64,000 nucleotides of DNA from Verrucomicrobiia bacterium (GTDB lineage Bacteria; Verrucomicrobiota; Verrucomicrobiia; Verrucomicrobiales; Akkermansiaceae), in assembly GCA_030430455.1 (NCBI GenBank), contig JAUIJB010000002.1, positions 1 to 64,000 of the forward strand. Reading direction: 5' to 3'. Below the pieces are notes generated by a model that had not been told where the DNA came from, did no database searches, and worked only from the letters and a program-made list of their open reading frames with translations. A program made the position numbers and the translations under genes. Positions 10,399-17,158 of this stretch are shown one piece after another. Within the stretch, counting starts at the first letter, position 1. Every line of letters starts with the position of its first letter.

Positions 10399-11126
10399 AC
10401 TCCCCGATCCACATCCTGCTTGTCTCACTTCTCCTGGCCATGCCGCTCTCCGGGGCGGTGCGCTTCACCGTCATCGCCTGGGACCAGGTGGTGCTGAAGC
10501 GACTCGAGGAAAGGGGGCTGAGCTACGTGTCCGGCGGGCGCCTGCGGGTGGTCGACGACATCCACACGCTGAAGCGCTCGCCGCGCCATCGCTGGAGCGG
10601 CGAAGGCATCTGCCTGTTCTCGCTCAACGGCGAGGACCCCGGGACCCTCGAGGAACCGAAGGTCGTCGAGGGCGAGCGGGTCGCGGTGAGCTTTCCCGGG
10701 GGCGAGGCCGAGGTGCTGGTCATGCTGGTGCCCGACCCGCGCGAGGCCAGCGGGCTCGCCGCGAAGGTCTACGACGACAGCTCCAGCAAGTTCCCCTGGG
10801 GTGCCTACCGGGTGCACAACGGCACCGGTTCGCCGCTGCTGATGAAGGTCGGCCCGGCCGGGCCGCGGTTGTTGCTCGCCAAGCCGACCTTGTTCTCGCC
10901 GCGCGGCGAGCGCCGCAACATCCCGGTGGCGGTGGTCGCCGAGGCCGACCCCCAGCGGCTGCTCTTCTCCTCGGTGTGGAAGCACCGCCCGGACCAGCGC
11001 CGGCTCGTGTTCATCTCCCGCGCCGGCGACGCCCGCAAGGGGGTCCTCGAGCTCAAGGTCATCCCCGAGCGGCTCAGCGAGTACCAGCGCGCCGCGGAGC
11101 GCGCCACCGAGGACGCCGGCGGCTGA
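10395..11126 (+). CDS. Secreted hypothetical protein of the pseudopilin cassette
   Basis: A 243-aa product starting MNSPIHILLVSLLLAMPLSG, a clean signal peptide. The ATG overlaps the stop of the pseudopilin gene (ATGA at 10395-10398), so the two are translationally coupled. The mature part is predicted beta-rich. It contains a recognisable segment SSKFPWGAYRVHNGTGSPLL but no catalytic motif. I do not recognise a named family. Conserved small secreted partners accompany Verru_Chthon cassettes, and the coupling suggests this acts with the pseudopilin at the cell surface. An upstream start at 10317 would overlap the previous gene by 80 nt and lacks a signal peptide, so it was rejected. Confidence 0.7.
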   Translation: MNSPIHILLVSLLLAMPLSGAVRFTVIAWDQVVLKRLEERGLSYVSGGRLRVVDDIHTLKRSPRHRWSGEGICLFSLNGEDPGTLEEPKVVEGERVAVSFPGGEAEVLVMLVPDPREASGLAAKVYDDSSSKFPWGAYRVHNGTGSPLLMKVGPAGPRLLLAKPTLFSPRGERRNIPVAVVAEADPQRLLFSSVWKHRPDQRRLVFISRAGDARKGVLELKVIPERLSEYQRAAERATEDAGG

Positions 11127-11284
11127 TCCCGATGAGCGGAATCGGCTGGTCGGCTGGTGGGATGCCCGGACCTCTTTCCCGTCGCATTTCCTCCGCGATG
11201 AGACGGATCTTCCAATCCTTCCAAAATCACCATCCGACCCGGGGATTCCGGGAGCCGGGATGAGGGCCGACCCCAGGGGGGCGC

Positions 11285-11803
11285 CTACTCGGGCTGCTTG
11301 TCCGTGGACTCCGTCGGGTCCGGATCCTGCCGTTCCCCGGATTCCTCCCGCCCCGCCGTCACGGCCTGGGCGGACGCTGCCGGTCGCACGATCACCCGTC
11401 CCGGGACCGGGGTCTTCGGAGGGTCCTCGTCGCCGGGCGGGCGCGGCCCCTCGTCCAGCGACAGCCACAGGGCGCGTCGTTCGTCCTCGCCGAGCAGTCG
11501 CGTCAGGTGGAACTCGCCGTCCTTCTCGACCAACTCGTAGCCCTCGAGCACCAGCACCGCCTCGATCACCTTGATGGCGGTCTCGCGATCGAGCTCGCCG
11601 GGAATGTCGAGGGCGAGCTCCTTCTTGAGTACCCCGCGGTCGCGGACGATGACGTTCTTCTGGTTCAGCTCGGATTGCAGCCCGAGCAGCTCGCCCAAGG
11701 TCAGCCGCGGGTAGTTGAGCTCGATCGTCGCGGGAGCCTCCCCATGGAGCGGGGCGGCGAGCAGGGCCAAGAGGGCCAAGGCGAGCAGGGCGCGCGGGGT
11801 CAT
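11285..11803 (-). CDS. Secreted protein with secretin N-domain-like fold
   Basis: A 172-aa protein with signal peptide MTPRALLALALLALLAAPLHG (start 11803). Residues about 25-100 (IELNYPRLTLGELLGLQ, NVIVRD, ETAIKVIEAVLVLEGYELV) follow the pattern of the STN/N1 domains of GspD/PilQ secretins: a beta-strand, a layer ligand region, and a helix-strand hairpin. No secretin pore domain follows. Instead there is a Pro- and Glu-rich tail that ends about TESTDKQPE. It sits convergent to the pseudopilin cassette. It may be an accessory of that export machine, but the gene is alone on its strand and the link is only positional. Longer upstream starts run into an AT-rich repeat and were rejected. Confidence 0.65.
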   Translation of the reverse strand: MTPRALLALALLALLAAPLHGEAPATIELNYPRLTLGELLGLQSELNQKNVIVRDRGVLKKELALDIPGELDRETAIKVIEAVLVLEGYELVEKDGEFHLTRLLGEDERRALWLSLDEGPRPPGDEDPPKTPVPGRVIVRPAASAQAVTAGREESGERQDPDPTESTDKQPE

Positions 11804-11938
11804 GGCCGGAGGATAGCGGGCCGCCTGACCGGGCGCCAGCACGGCGGCCGGGCCGACAGCCACCCTCAAGAACGGGCTCAAAAGTCCGCCCTCTCCGTTC
11901 GGATCGGTCCCGGTGGTGGCAAAAAGAACTCTTGTATA

Positions 11939-12006
11939 AAATATAAAATACCAAATATAAAATGCCAAATATAAAATGCCAAATATAAAATGCCATATAA
12001 AATGCC
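11939..12006 (+). repeat. AT-rich 14-bp tandem repeat (ATAAAATGCC element, copy 1)
   Basis: Four consecutive 14-nt units AAATATAAAATGCC (the first ends ATACC) are followed by a 12-nt unit ATATAAAATGCC. The array is strongly AT-rich inside a roughly 70% GC region. It continues into AGGCAAACTATC and a hairpin at 12010-12041, then into a segment (about 12041-12090) resembling sequence at 16560-16610. The same core recurs at 16461-16695. It occupies most of the gene-free stretch 11804-12218, where I see nothing else apart from short GC-rich hairpins. Confidence 0.85.
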
Positions 12007-12009
12007 AGG

Positions 12010-12041
12010 CAAACTATCTTCAATGATGGATTGAAAGTTTG
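12010..12041. repeat. Inverted repeat adjacent to the AT-rich tandem array
   Basis: CAAACT-ATC-TTCAAT is followed by GATGG and then ATTGAA-AGTTTG. The arms CAAACT+TTCAAT pair with ATTGAA+AGTTTG, with a 3-nt bulge. It abuts the tandem array and looks like part of the same element. Confidence 0.7.
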
Positions 12042-12218
12042 ACAATAAGTGGGTTATGGCCGTCCGCGGAACCCGGTGACCGGGGCGGGTTCCGTCGGGA
12101 TTCCGTTCGCCTCGCTTGCTCCGTCCGCTGCCGTGCGGGCAATTTGGTGGGGCCCGCATGAATCGGGGCGGCCCCGAAGAATGAAGGTGGGGTGTCCGCA
12201 AACAGGCTTGGGGCCACT

Positions 12219-13202
12219 TCAAGTCACTACGGAGCCCACCGCGCGCTGTCTCGCCTCGCGGCGGACCTTCCCGGGAGTCGTGCCGGTGAAGGTCTTGAAG
12301 GCGCGGTTGAAGGCAGCCTCCGATTGGTAGTCGAGTCGCTCGGCGATCTCGGCAAGCGGCTGGTCGGTCTCGCGCAGCCAGGTCGTGGCCACCCGGAAGC
12401 GCCAATGGCGCAGGTAGCGCATTGGTGACTCGCCGACGAGCTCCATGAACCGGGCGGCGAAGGCGGAACGGGACAGGCCGACGCTTTCCGCCAGCTCGAG
12501 CACGCTCCAGGAGCGGGTGGGATGGCGATGCATCAGGGCGATCGCCCTGCCGATCCGCCGGTCGCGCAGGGCTCCCAGCCACCCGGTTCTCGCCACGGGA
12601 TCGTGCTCGAGCCAGTGGCGGATCGCCTGCACGACGAGGATGTCGGAGACGCGGGTGATCACGGTGTCGCCGCCCGCCCGCATCTCGCGAGCCTCGGCCA
12701 TCATCAGGCGGATCATGCCGACCAACCACTCGTTCTCCGGCGTGTCGGTACGCATCAGGATCATTTCCGGCAGCGCCTCGATCAGGCCGAGGGCGCTGGC
12801 CTCCTCGACGCAGACCGCCCCGCAGATCAAGCGGCATTCCCTTCCGCCCCCGCCGAAGCTCATCAGCTCGTAGCGGGGGCTGACCGGTTCCCGCGGCAGG
12901 TCGAAGAGGTCGACCACTTCGGACTCCGGTCCGCTCTTCAGATGATGGCCGCGACCGTGGGGGATGAGCGCGAAATCCCCGGCCTTGAGCTTGCGGCGAC
13001 CGATTTCGGGGCTTTCGACCCAGCACTCGCCATCGGTCACGACATGAAACATCAGGCAGCCGGCCATCGCGGGGAGATCCACGCCCCAGGGAGTGCTCAG
13101 TTCCGAGCGGCAGTAGAAGGTGCCGCTCATCCGCAGGGAGTGGAGAGCCTCTCCCAGGGGATCGACCGACTGCCAGGCGTCCTCGATGCGAAGATCACTC
13201 AT
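12219..13202 (-). CDS. AraC-family regulator with N-terminal cupin
   Basis: A 327-aa regulator starting MSDLRIEDAWQS. The N-terminal half (about 20-190) is a cupin_6-type sensor (FHVVTDGECWVE, FALIPHGRGHHLKSG). The C-terminal 100 residues are an AraC/XylS double helix-turn-helix (WSVLELAESVGLSRSAFAARF and LAEIAERLDYQSEAAFNRAFK). It is divergent from an NmrA-type oxidoreductase gene across 94 bp. This is the common regulator/target pairing of the AraC-cupin group, which often controls small oxidoreductases of this kind. The inducer is unknown. A start 7 codons earlier (13223) is possible but less likely. Confidence 0.93.
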   Translation of the reverse strand: MSDLRIEDAWQSVDPLGEALHSLRMSGTFYCRSELSTPWGVDLPAMAGCLMFHVVTDGECWVESPEIGRRKLKAGDFALIPHGRGHHLKSGPESEVVDLFDLPREPVSPRYELMSFGGGGRECRLICGAVCVEEASALGLIEALPEMILMRTDTPENEWLVGMIRLMMAEAREMRAGGDTVITRVSDILVVQAIRHWLEHDPVARTGWLGALRDRRIGRAIALMHRHPTRSWSVLELAESVGLSRSAFAARFMELVGESPMRYLRHWRFRVATTWLRETDQPLAEIAERLDYQSEAAFNRAFKTFTGTTPGKVRREARQRAVGSVVT

Positions 13203-13296
13203 CTTCCATCCAATGACCGACACTCTGGACGAAATGTCAATTCAACAAGATCAAGTGGGATGGAAAGTCCAGAAAAAGGCCGGCAAATTAGACGCG

Positions 13297-14154
13297 ATGC
13301 AAACGAACACAACGAAACAAGTCGAACCTGTCCTGAACGAAACCACGCTGGTCCTCGGCGCCAACGGCAAGACCGGGCAACGGATCATCCGTCAACTTGA
13401 GGCGGCGGGAAGGCCGGTCCGGATCGGCTCCCGCTCGGCCGACCCGGCATTCGAGTGGCACGATCCCTCCGGCTGGAGCCGGGTGATCGAGGGAGTCTCG
13501 GCGATCTACATCGCCTACCACCCCGACCTCGCCTCTCCCGGTGCCGCCGCTGCGATCAAGACTCTGACCGAAGTCGCCCGCGACCACGGCGTCCGCAGGC
13601 TCGTCCTGCTGTCCGGTCGCGGCGAGGAGGAGGCCCGGCGCTGCGAACGGCTGGTGCTGGACTCCGGCATTCCCTCCACCGTCGTGCGCTGCGCGTGGTT
13701 CAACCAGAACTTCAGCGAGAACTTCATGCGCGACATGGTGCTCGACGGAACCATCGCCCTGCCGGTGAACGGCGTCCGGGAGCCGTTCGTCGATGCCGAT
13801 GACATCGCGGACGTCGCCTTCGCCGCCCTCACCGAAGACGGCCATGACGGCGAGATCTATGAGCTGACCGGGCCCGAACTGGTGAGCTTCGACGAGGTCG
13901 CTGAGCAGCTTTCCGGGGCCACCGGCCGCGAGATTCGCTTCCGATCGATCTCGCACGCCGATTTCATGGCCGGGATGGCCGAAGCGAAGCTTCCCGGCGA
14001 ACTGACCCGACTCATCGACTACCTCTTCACCGAGGTGCTCGACGGCCGAAATGAGACTCTCGCCGATGGCGTGCAGCGGGCGCTCGGACGCGCCCCGCGG
14101 AGTTTCGCCGACTATGCGAGGAAGGCCGCCGCCGAAGGGTACTGGAACGCCTGA
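13297..14154 (+). CDS. NmrA-like NAD(P)-dependent oxidoreductase or regulator
   Basis: A 285-aa Rossmann-fold protein of the atypical SDR (NmrA/HSCARG, NAD(P)H azoreductase) group. The dinucleotide-binding motif LVLGANGKTGQRI (GxxGxxG) begins at about residue 17, preceded by a short MQTNTTKQ leader. No Tyr-x3-Lys pair typical of classical SDRs is visible, which fits the NmrA group. It is divergent from the AraC regulator and is followed 37 nt later by a DUF1772 gene. The three look like one regulated unit. Starts upstream of 13297 would run into the intergenic control region. The substrate cannot be inferred from sequence. Confidence 0.88.
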   Translation: MQTNTTKQVEPVLNETTLVLGANGKTGQRIIRQLEAAGRPVRIGSRSADPAFEWHDPSGWSRVIEGVSAIYIAYHPDLASPGAAAAIKTLTEVARDHGVRRLVLLSGRGEEEARRCERLVLDSGIPSTVVRCAWFNQNFSENFMRDMVLDGTIALPVNGVREPFVDADDIADVAFAALTEDGHDGEIYELTGPELVSFDEVAEQLSGATGREIRFRSISHADFMAGMAEAKLPGELTRLIDYLFTEVLDGRNETLADGVQRALGRAPRSFADYARKAAAEGYWNA

Positions 14155-14191
14155 AGCTCCCGCCGCCGCGAACCCCGACCGCTTCGAGACC

Positions 14192-14680
14192 ATGTCACTC
14201 GCCACACTCCTCATCGCCGGGCTCGCGCTTTCGAGCGCGATGCTCTCCGGCCTGTTCTTCGTCTTCTCGAACTTCGCCATGAAGGCCTTCTCCGGCCTCC
14301 CGGGGGAGTCCGGGGTTTCCGCGATGCAGTCGATCAACCGAGCCATCCTCAACCCGGGATTCCTCGGCTTGTTTGTCGGCACCGCGGCCGGCAGCCTGGC
14401 AGTCCTGGCTGTCGCCATCGGGCATTGGCAGCACCCGGCGAGTGCATGGATCGCTGCCGGGGCGCTGCTCTGCCTGGTCGGTTGCCATCTCGTCACCGCG
14501 GGCATCAACGTCCCGCTCAACCACCGGCTCGACGGCGTCGACGCCGCCGGCCCCGATGCCGCGCGGGCATGGGGGGACTATCTTGCCCGCTGGCAGCCAT
14601 GGAACCACGTGCGCACCCTCGTGACCCTGCTGGCAGCGGCCACCTACGCCATCGGCGCGCTGAAGATGGCCGGAGCGTGA
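14192..14680 (+). CDS. DUF1772 (anthrone oxygenase-like) membrane protein
   Basis: A 162-aa integral membrane protein with four hydrophobic segments: SLATLLIAGLALSSAMLSG, GFLGLFVGTAAGSLAVLAVA, AWIAAGALLCLVGCHL and VTLLAAATYAIGAL. The motif NVPLNHRLD followed by W...W.PWNHVRT is typical of DUF1772. Some family members are anthrone oxygenases; in bacteria the role is unknown. It lies 37 nt downstream of the NmrA-like gene and is probably cotranscribed, forming a small unit under the AraC regulator. The start at 14192 (MSLATLL) gives an immediate first membrane segment. Confidence 0.82.
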   Translation: MSLATLLIAGLALSSAMLSGLFFVFSNFAMKAFSGLPGESGVSAMQSINRAILNPGFLGLFVGTAAGSLAVLAVAIGHWQHPASAWIAAGALLCLVGCHLVTAGINVPLNHRLDGVDAAGPDAARAWGDYLARWQPWNHVRTLVTLLAAATYAIGALKMAGA

Positions 14681-15007
14681 CGAGCGGAAAGGGGACGGCC
14701 ATGTCGGAAGGAGCACCGGTCGACGCCGAGGTGGCGTCACGCACCGGAAAGCCGGGCAAACGCGGTCGCATTGTTCCCTCTGCCGCGTCCCACCTCGGCC
14801 CCGGCAGGCTGCGGGATTGACCGCGTCCGTCCGATCGGCTTTCCTGCGGGCACTCTCATGAAGCTGCACGTCCGCTCCATCCCGTCCGCCGACCTCGGCG
14901 GCTGCGGGGACGTGAGGTGACGGACCAGGAATCGAGACGCCGCCGACAGTCCCCGCCCGCTTGGTCCCGCCGAGCGGGCTTTCTGTTTCCCCTTCGATCG
15001 AACCTTC
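14681..15007 (+). other. Gene-free leader region upstream of the MATE gene
   Basis: 327 nt with no convincing ORF. It contains several hairpins. One has stem GACGCC/GGCGTC at about 14721-14737. A second is a perfect 8-bp long-range pair, GCGGGGAC (14904-14911) with GTCCCCGC (14949-14956). The third is a terminator-like hairpin with stem GCCCGCT/AGCGGGC at 14955-14979, followed by TTTCTGTTTCC. The last two overlap by two bases. This could be an attenuator or orphan riboswitch leader, or simply the terminator of the upstream operon. No known riboswitch consensus was found by eye. Confidence 0.35.
14955..14990 (+). terminator. Candidate intrinsic terminator before the MATE gene
   Basis: A perfect 7-bp stem GCCCGCT/AGCGGGC (14955-14961 with 14973-14979) and an 11-nt loop are followed by the U-rich TTTCTGTTT. 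It lies 275 nt after the DUF1772 stop and 18 nt before the MATE start codon, so it may act in attenuation rather than plain operon termination. Confidence 0.45.
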
Positions 15008-16390
15008 ATGAGTTCCCTCACCGTTTCCCGCCTGACCTGCGAAGGCCGGACGACCATCCGGCTCGCCGTCCCCCTGATCATCGGCCAGGTCGGCCAGATG
15101 CTGATCAGCCTCTCCGACACCCTGATGCTCGGCTGGCTCGGCGTCACCCCCTTGGCCGCCTGCTCGTTCGCCAACACCATCCTCTACCTGCCGATGATGT
15201 TCGGCATCGGGATGTCGATGGCGGTCTCGATTCGCGTCTCGCAGGCGCGCGGTGCCGGGGATCCCGCAGCCGCCCGAGCCGCGCTGCGCCACGGGCTGTT
15301 CATCACCTTCGCGCTCGGCCTGCTGACGCTCGCCGCGGCAGGAGGGCTGCTGCCCTTTCTCGGGTGGTTCCGTCAGGACCCGCGGGTGATCGAGGTGGTG
15401 CCCACCTACTTCCTCATCGTCGCCGCCTCGATGGTCCCGGCCATGGCGACGATGGCGGTGAAAAACCACGCCGACGCGATGAACCGGCCCTGGCCCGTTT
15501 TCTGGATCTCGATCGGAGGCGTGGCCTTGAACGTCGCACTCAACTGGATCCTGATCTTCGGCAAGGCCGGTGCGCCGGCGATGGGTCTCGAGGGTGCCGG
15601 AGTCGCCACCCTCGTCGCCCGCTGCGCGGCCCTTGTCGGCATGATCGGGTGGTGCCGGGCCGACCTGGCGATGCGCGAGTGGGTCCCGCGGCGCTGGGTC
15701 CGCGTGCCGGACTGGGACGCGCTGCGCAACCTCCTGCGGACCGGCTTTCCCGCGAGCATGCAGTTGCTTGCCGAGGTCAGCGCCTTCGTGGCGGCGACCT
15801 TCATCATCGGCACGATGGGCCAGGCGGCGCTGGCCTCGCACCAGGTCGCGATCCAGTGCGCCGCGACCATCTTCATGGTGCCGCTCGGCATCTCGATGGC
15901 ACTGACCGTGCGCATCGGCGAGTGCTTCGGGGCCGGGCGGTTCGCCGCGATGCGCCCGATCCTCGTCAGTGCTTGGGCGATGGGAATCCTCTTCACGATC
16001 TTCAGTGCCAGTTCCTTCGTGATCTTCAACCACACCATCGCCGGCTGGTTCATGGATGATCCGGCGGTGCTCGAGGTGGCGGCGGGACTGCTCGTCGTCG
16101 CCGCTGTGTTCCAGTTCTGCGACGCGCTCCAGATCATCGCCGGCGGCGCGCTGCGCGGCCTCGATGATGTCCGGGTGCCGGCGTGGATCGCCTTCGGGGC
16201 CTACTGGGTGGTGTCGATCCCGCTCGGCGCGTTGCTCGCCTATCCGCTGCGCCTCGGAGTCGACGGGATGTGGTGGGGCATCACCGTGGGGCTCTGCATC
16301 ACCGCAGTTTTGCTGGGACGCCGAATCTGGCGGAAGACCGCCAATCCAGAACTCGACCTGCCACCGGCGTGCCCACCCCGGACGGCGTGA
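15008..16390 (+). CDS. MATE family multidrug/toxin efflux transporter
   Basis: A 460-aa, 12-helix MATE (NorM/DinF-type) exporter that uses Na+ or H+ gradients to expel cationic compounds. The two MatE halves are visible. The first begins TIRLAVPLIIGQVGQMLISLSDTL and the second begins LLRTGFPASMQLLAEVSAF. The conserved Pro in the first helix of the first half is present. The start ATGAGTTCC at 15008 is preceded by a 327-nt leader with hairpins. The substrate is unknown. The gene stands alone, with an AT-rich repeat region downstream. Confidence 0.93.
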   Translation: MSSLTVSRLTCEGRTTIRLAVPLIIGQVGQMLISLSDTLMLGWLGVTPLAACSFANTILYLPMMFGIGMSMAVSIRVSQARGAGDPAAARAALRHGLFITFALGLLTLAAAGGLLPFLGWFRQDPRVIEVVPTYFLIVAASMVPAMATMAVKNHADAMNRPWPVFWISIGGVALNVALNWILIFGKAGAPAMGLEGAGVATLVARCAALVGMIGWCRADLAMREWVPRRWVRVPDWDALRNLLRTGFPASMQLLAEVSAFVAATFIIGTMGQAALASHQVAIQCAATIFMVPLGISMALTVRIGECFGAGRFAAMRPILVSAWAMGILFTIFSASSFVIFNHTIAGWFMDDPAVLEVAAGLLVVAAVFQFCDALQIIAGGALRGLDDVRVPAWIAFGAYWVVSIPLGALLAYPLRLGVDGMWWGITVGLCITAVLLGRRIWRKTANPELDLPPACPPRTA

Positions 16391-16460
16391 TCACTCGTCC
16401 GGGACGAGCATCCCCCCATTGACCCGTTGAAAGACCGGCAGATGAGGGCCTCAAGTATCC

Positions 16461-16695
16461 AATAAAATGCCAGTCAATCTATAACACGGCGGGCTGCATC
16501 CGTCGCCGATTCGAATAAAATGCCAGTCAATCTATAACATGAGATGGCGCCATTGCCTGATTGTAAGTGGTTTGTAGTTGTTTTCGGTGCCGGGCACCGG
16601 GGCGGATCCGGGCAGGGCGCGGTCCACCCGGCGGGCTGCATCCGTCGCCGATTCGGGCCCAAATAAAATGCCAAATAAAATGCCAGGCAAACAAT
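16461..16695 (+). repeat. AT-rich ATAAAATGCC element, copy 2 (interleaved direct repeats)
   Basis: A 26-nt unit (core AATAAAATGCCAGTCAATCT) occurs at 16461-16486 and again at 16514-16539. A 27-nt GC-rich unit (core CGGCGGGCTGCATCCGTCGC) occurs at 16487-16513 and 16629-16655. Two AAATAAAATGCC units follow at about 16660-16683, then AGGCAAACAATCC. The middle part (about 16557-16610) resembles 12041-12090 downstream of copy 1. The stretch 16391-16757 holds no gene. Apart from this element there is only a short CTCGTC/GACGAG hairpin near 16394. Confidence 0.8.
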
Positions 16696-16757
16696 CCATG
16701 AATGACCGGAAGCCGAAGGCCCGGGGCCTCCGATGGAATGCCAAGCAAAGGATGTGC

Positions 16758-17144
16758 TCAGCCGCGAAGCAGCGGCTCGGAGCGGCGGCAGAGCTGGAAG
16801 GCGATGCCCCAGGGGTCGCGCAGCATCAGCAGCAGCGAGCCGTCGCCGGGGCGGACCTCGGCGACGTGGCTGGCCCCGGCATTGACCAGCCGGGCCGCAT
16901 CGGCCGTGGGGTCCTCGCTGGCGAAGGCGAGGTGGAACTGCAGGGGGTCCATCGAGGCGTAGTCCGGGACCTGGTCCGGTGGATTGCAGTAGATCTCGAG
17001 CACGGTCGAGCCCTCGTCGGCGAGGAAGTGCGTCTGGTTCGGCTCCGGCAGGTGGCGGACGATGCGCAGCCCGAAGTGCCGCACGTACCAGTCCGCCACC
17101 GCCACCGGGTCGGCGACGTTGAAGGCGAGGTGCTCGATTCTCAT
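16758..17144 (-). CDS. VOC family (glyoxalase/dioxygenase fold) protein
   Basis: A 128-aa single-domain vicinal-oxygen-chelate protein starting MRIEHLAFNVADPVAVADWY, with beta-alpha-beta-beta-beta modules. Candidate metal ligands are His5 in the first strand, Glu in EIYCNPP, His in FHLAFA and Asp or Glu near the C-terminal DPWGIAFQL. It begins 14 nt after the leuS stop and is probably cotranscribed with it, which says little about function. Enzyme versus binding role cannot be decided. The upstream frame extension through leuS is a shadow. Confidence 0.85.
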   Translation of the reverse strand: MRIEHLAFNVADPVAVADWYVRHFGLRIVRHLPEPNQTHFLADEGSTVLEIYCNPPDQVPDYASMDPLQFHLAFASEDPTADAARLVNAGASHVAEVRPGDGSLLLMLRDPWGIAFQLCRRSEPLLRG

Positions 17145-17158
17145 GACCGTCGGTCTCC

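Noticed and set aside
14701..14820. Small ORF MSEGAPVDAEVASRTG
   Set aside because: No ribosome-binding site, family or membrane segment; lies in the hairpin-rich leader.
14681..14830. Cobalamin-type riboswitch on either strand upstream of the MATE gene
   Set aside because: The conserved B12-box and core sequence are not present by eye.
16461..16695. Possible CRISPR array
   Set aside because: Only two copies of each unit, with unequal spacers, and no cas genes.
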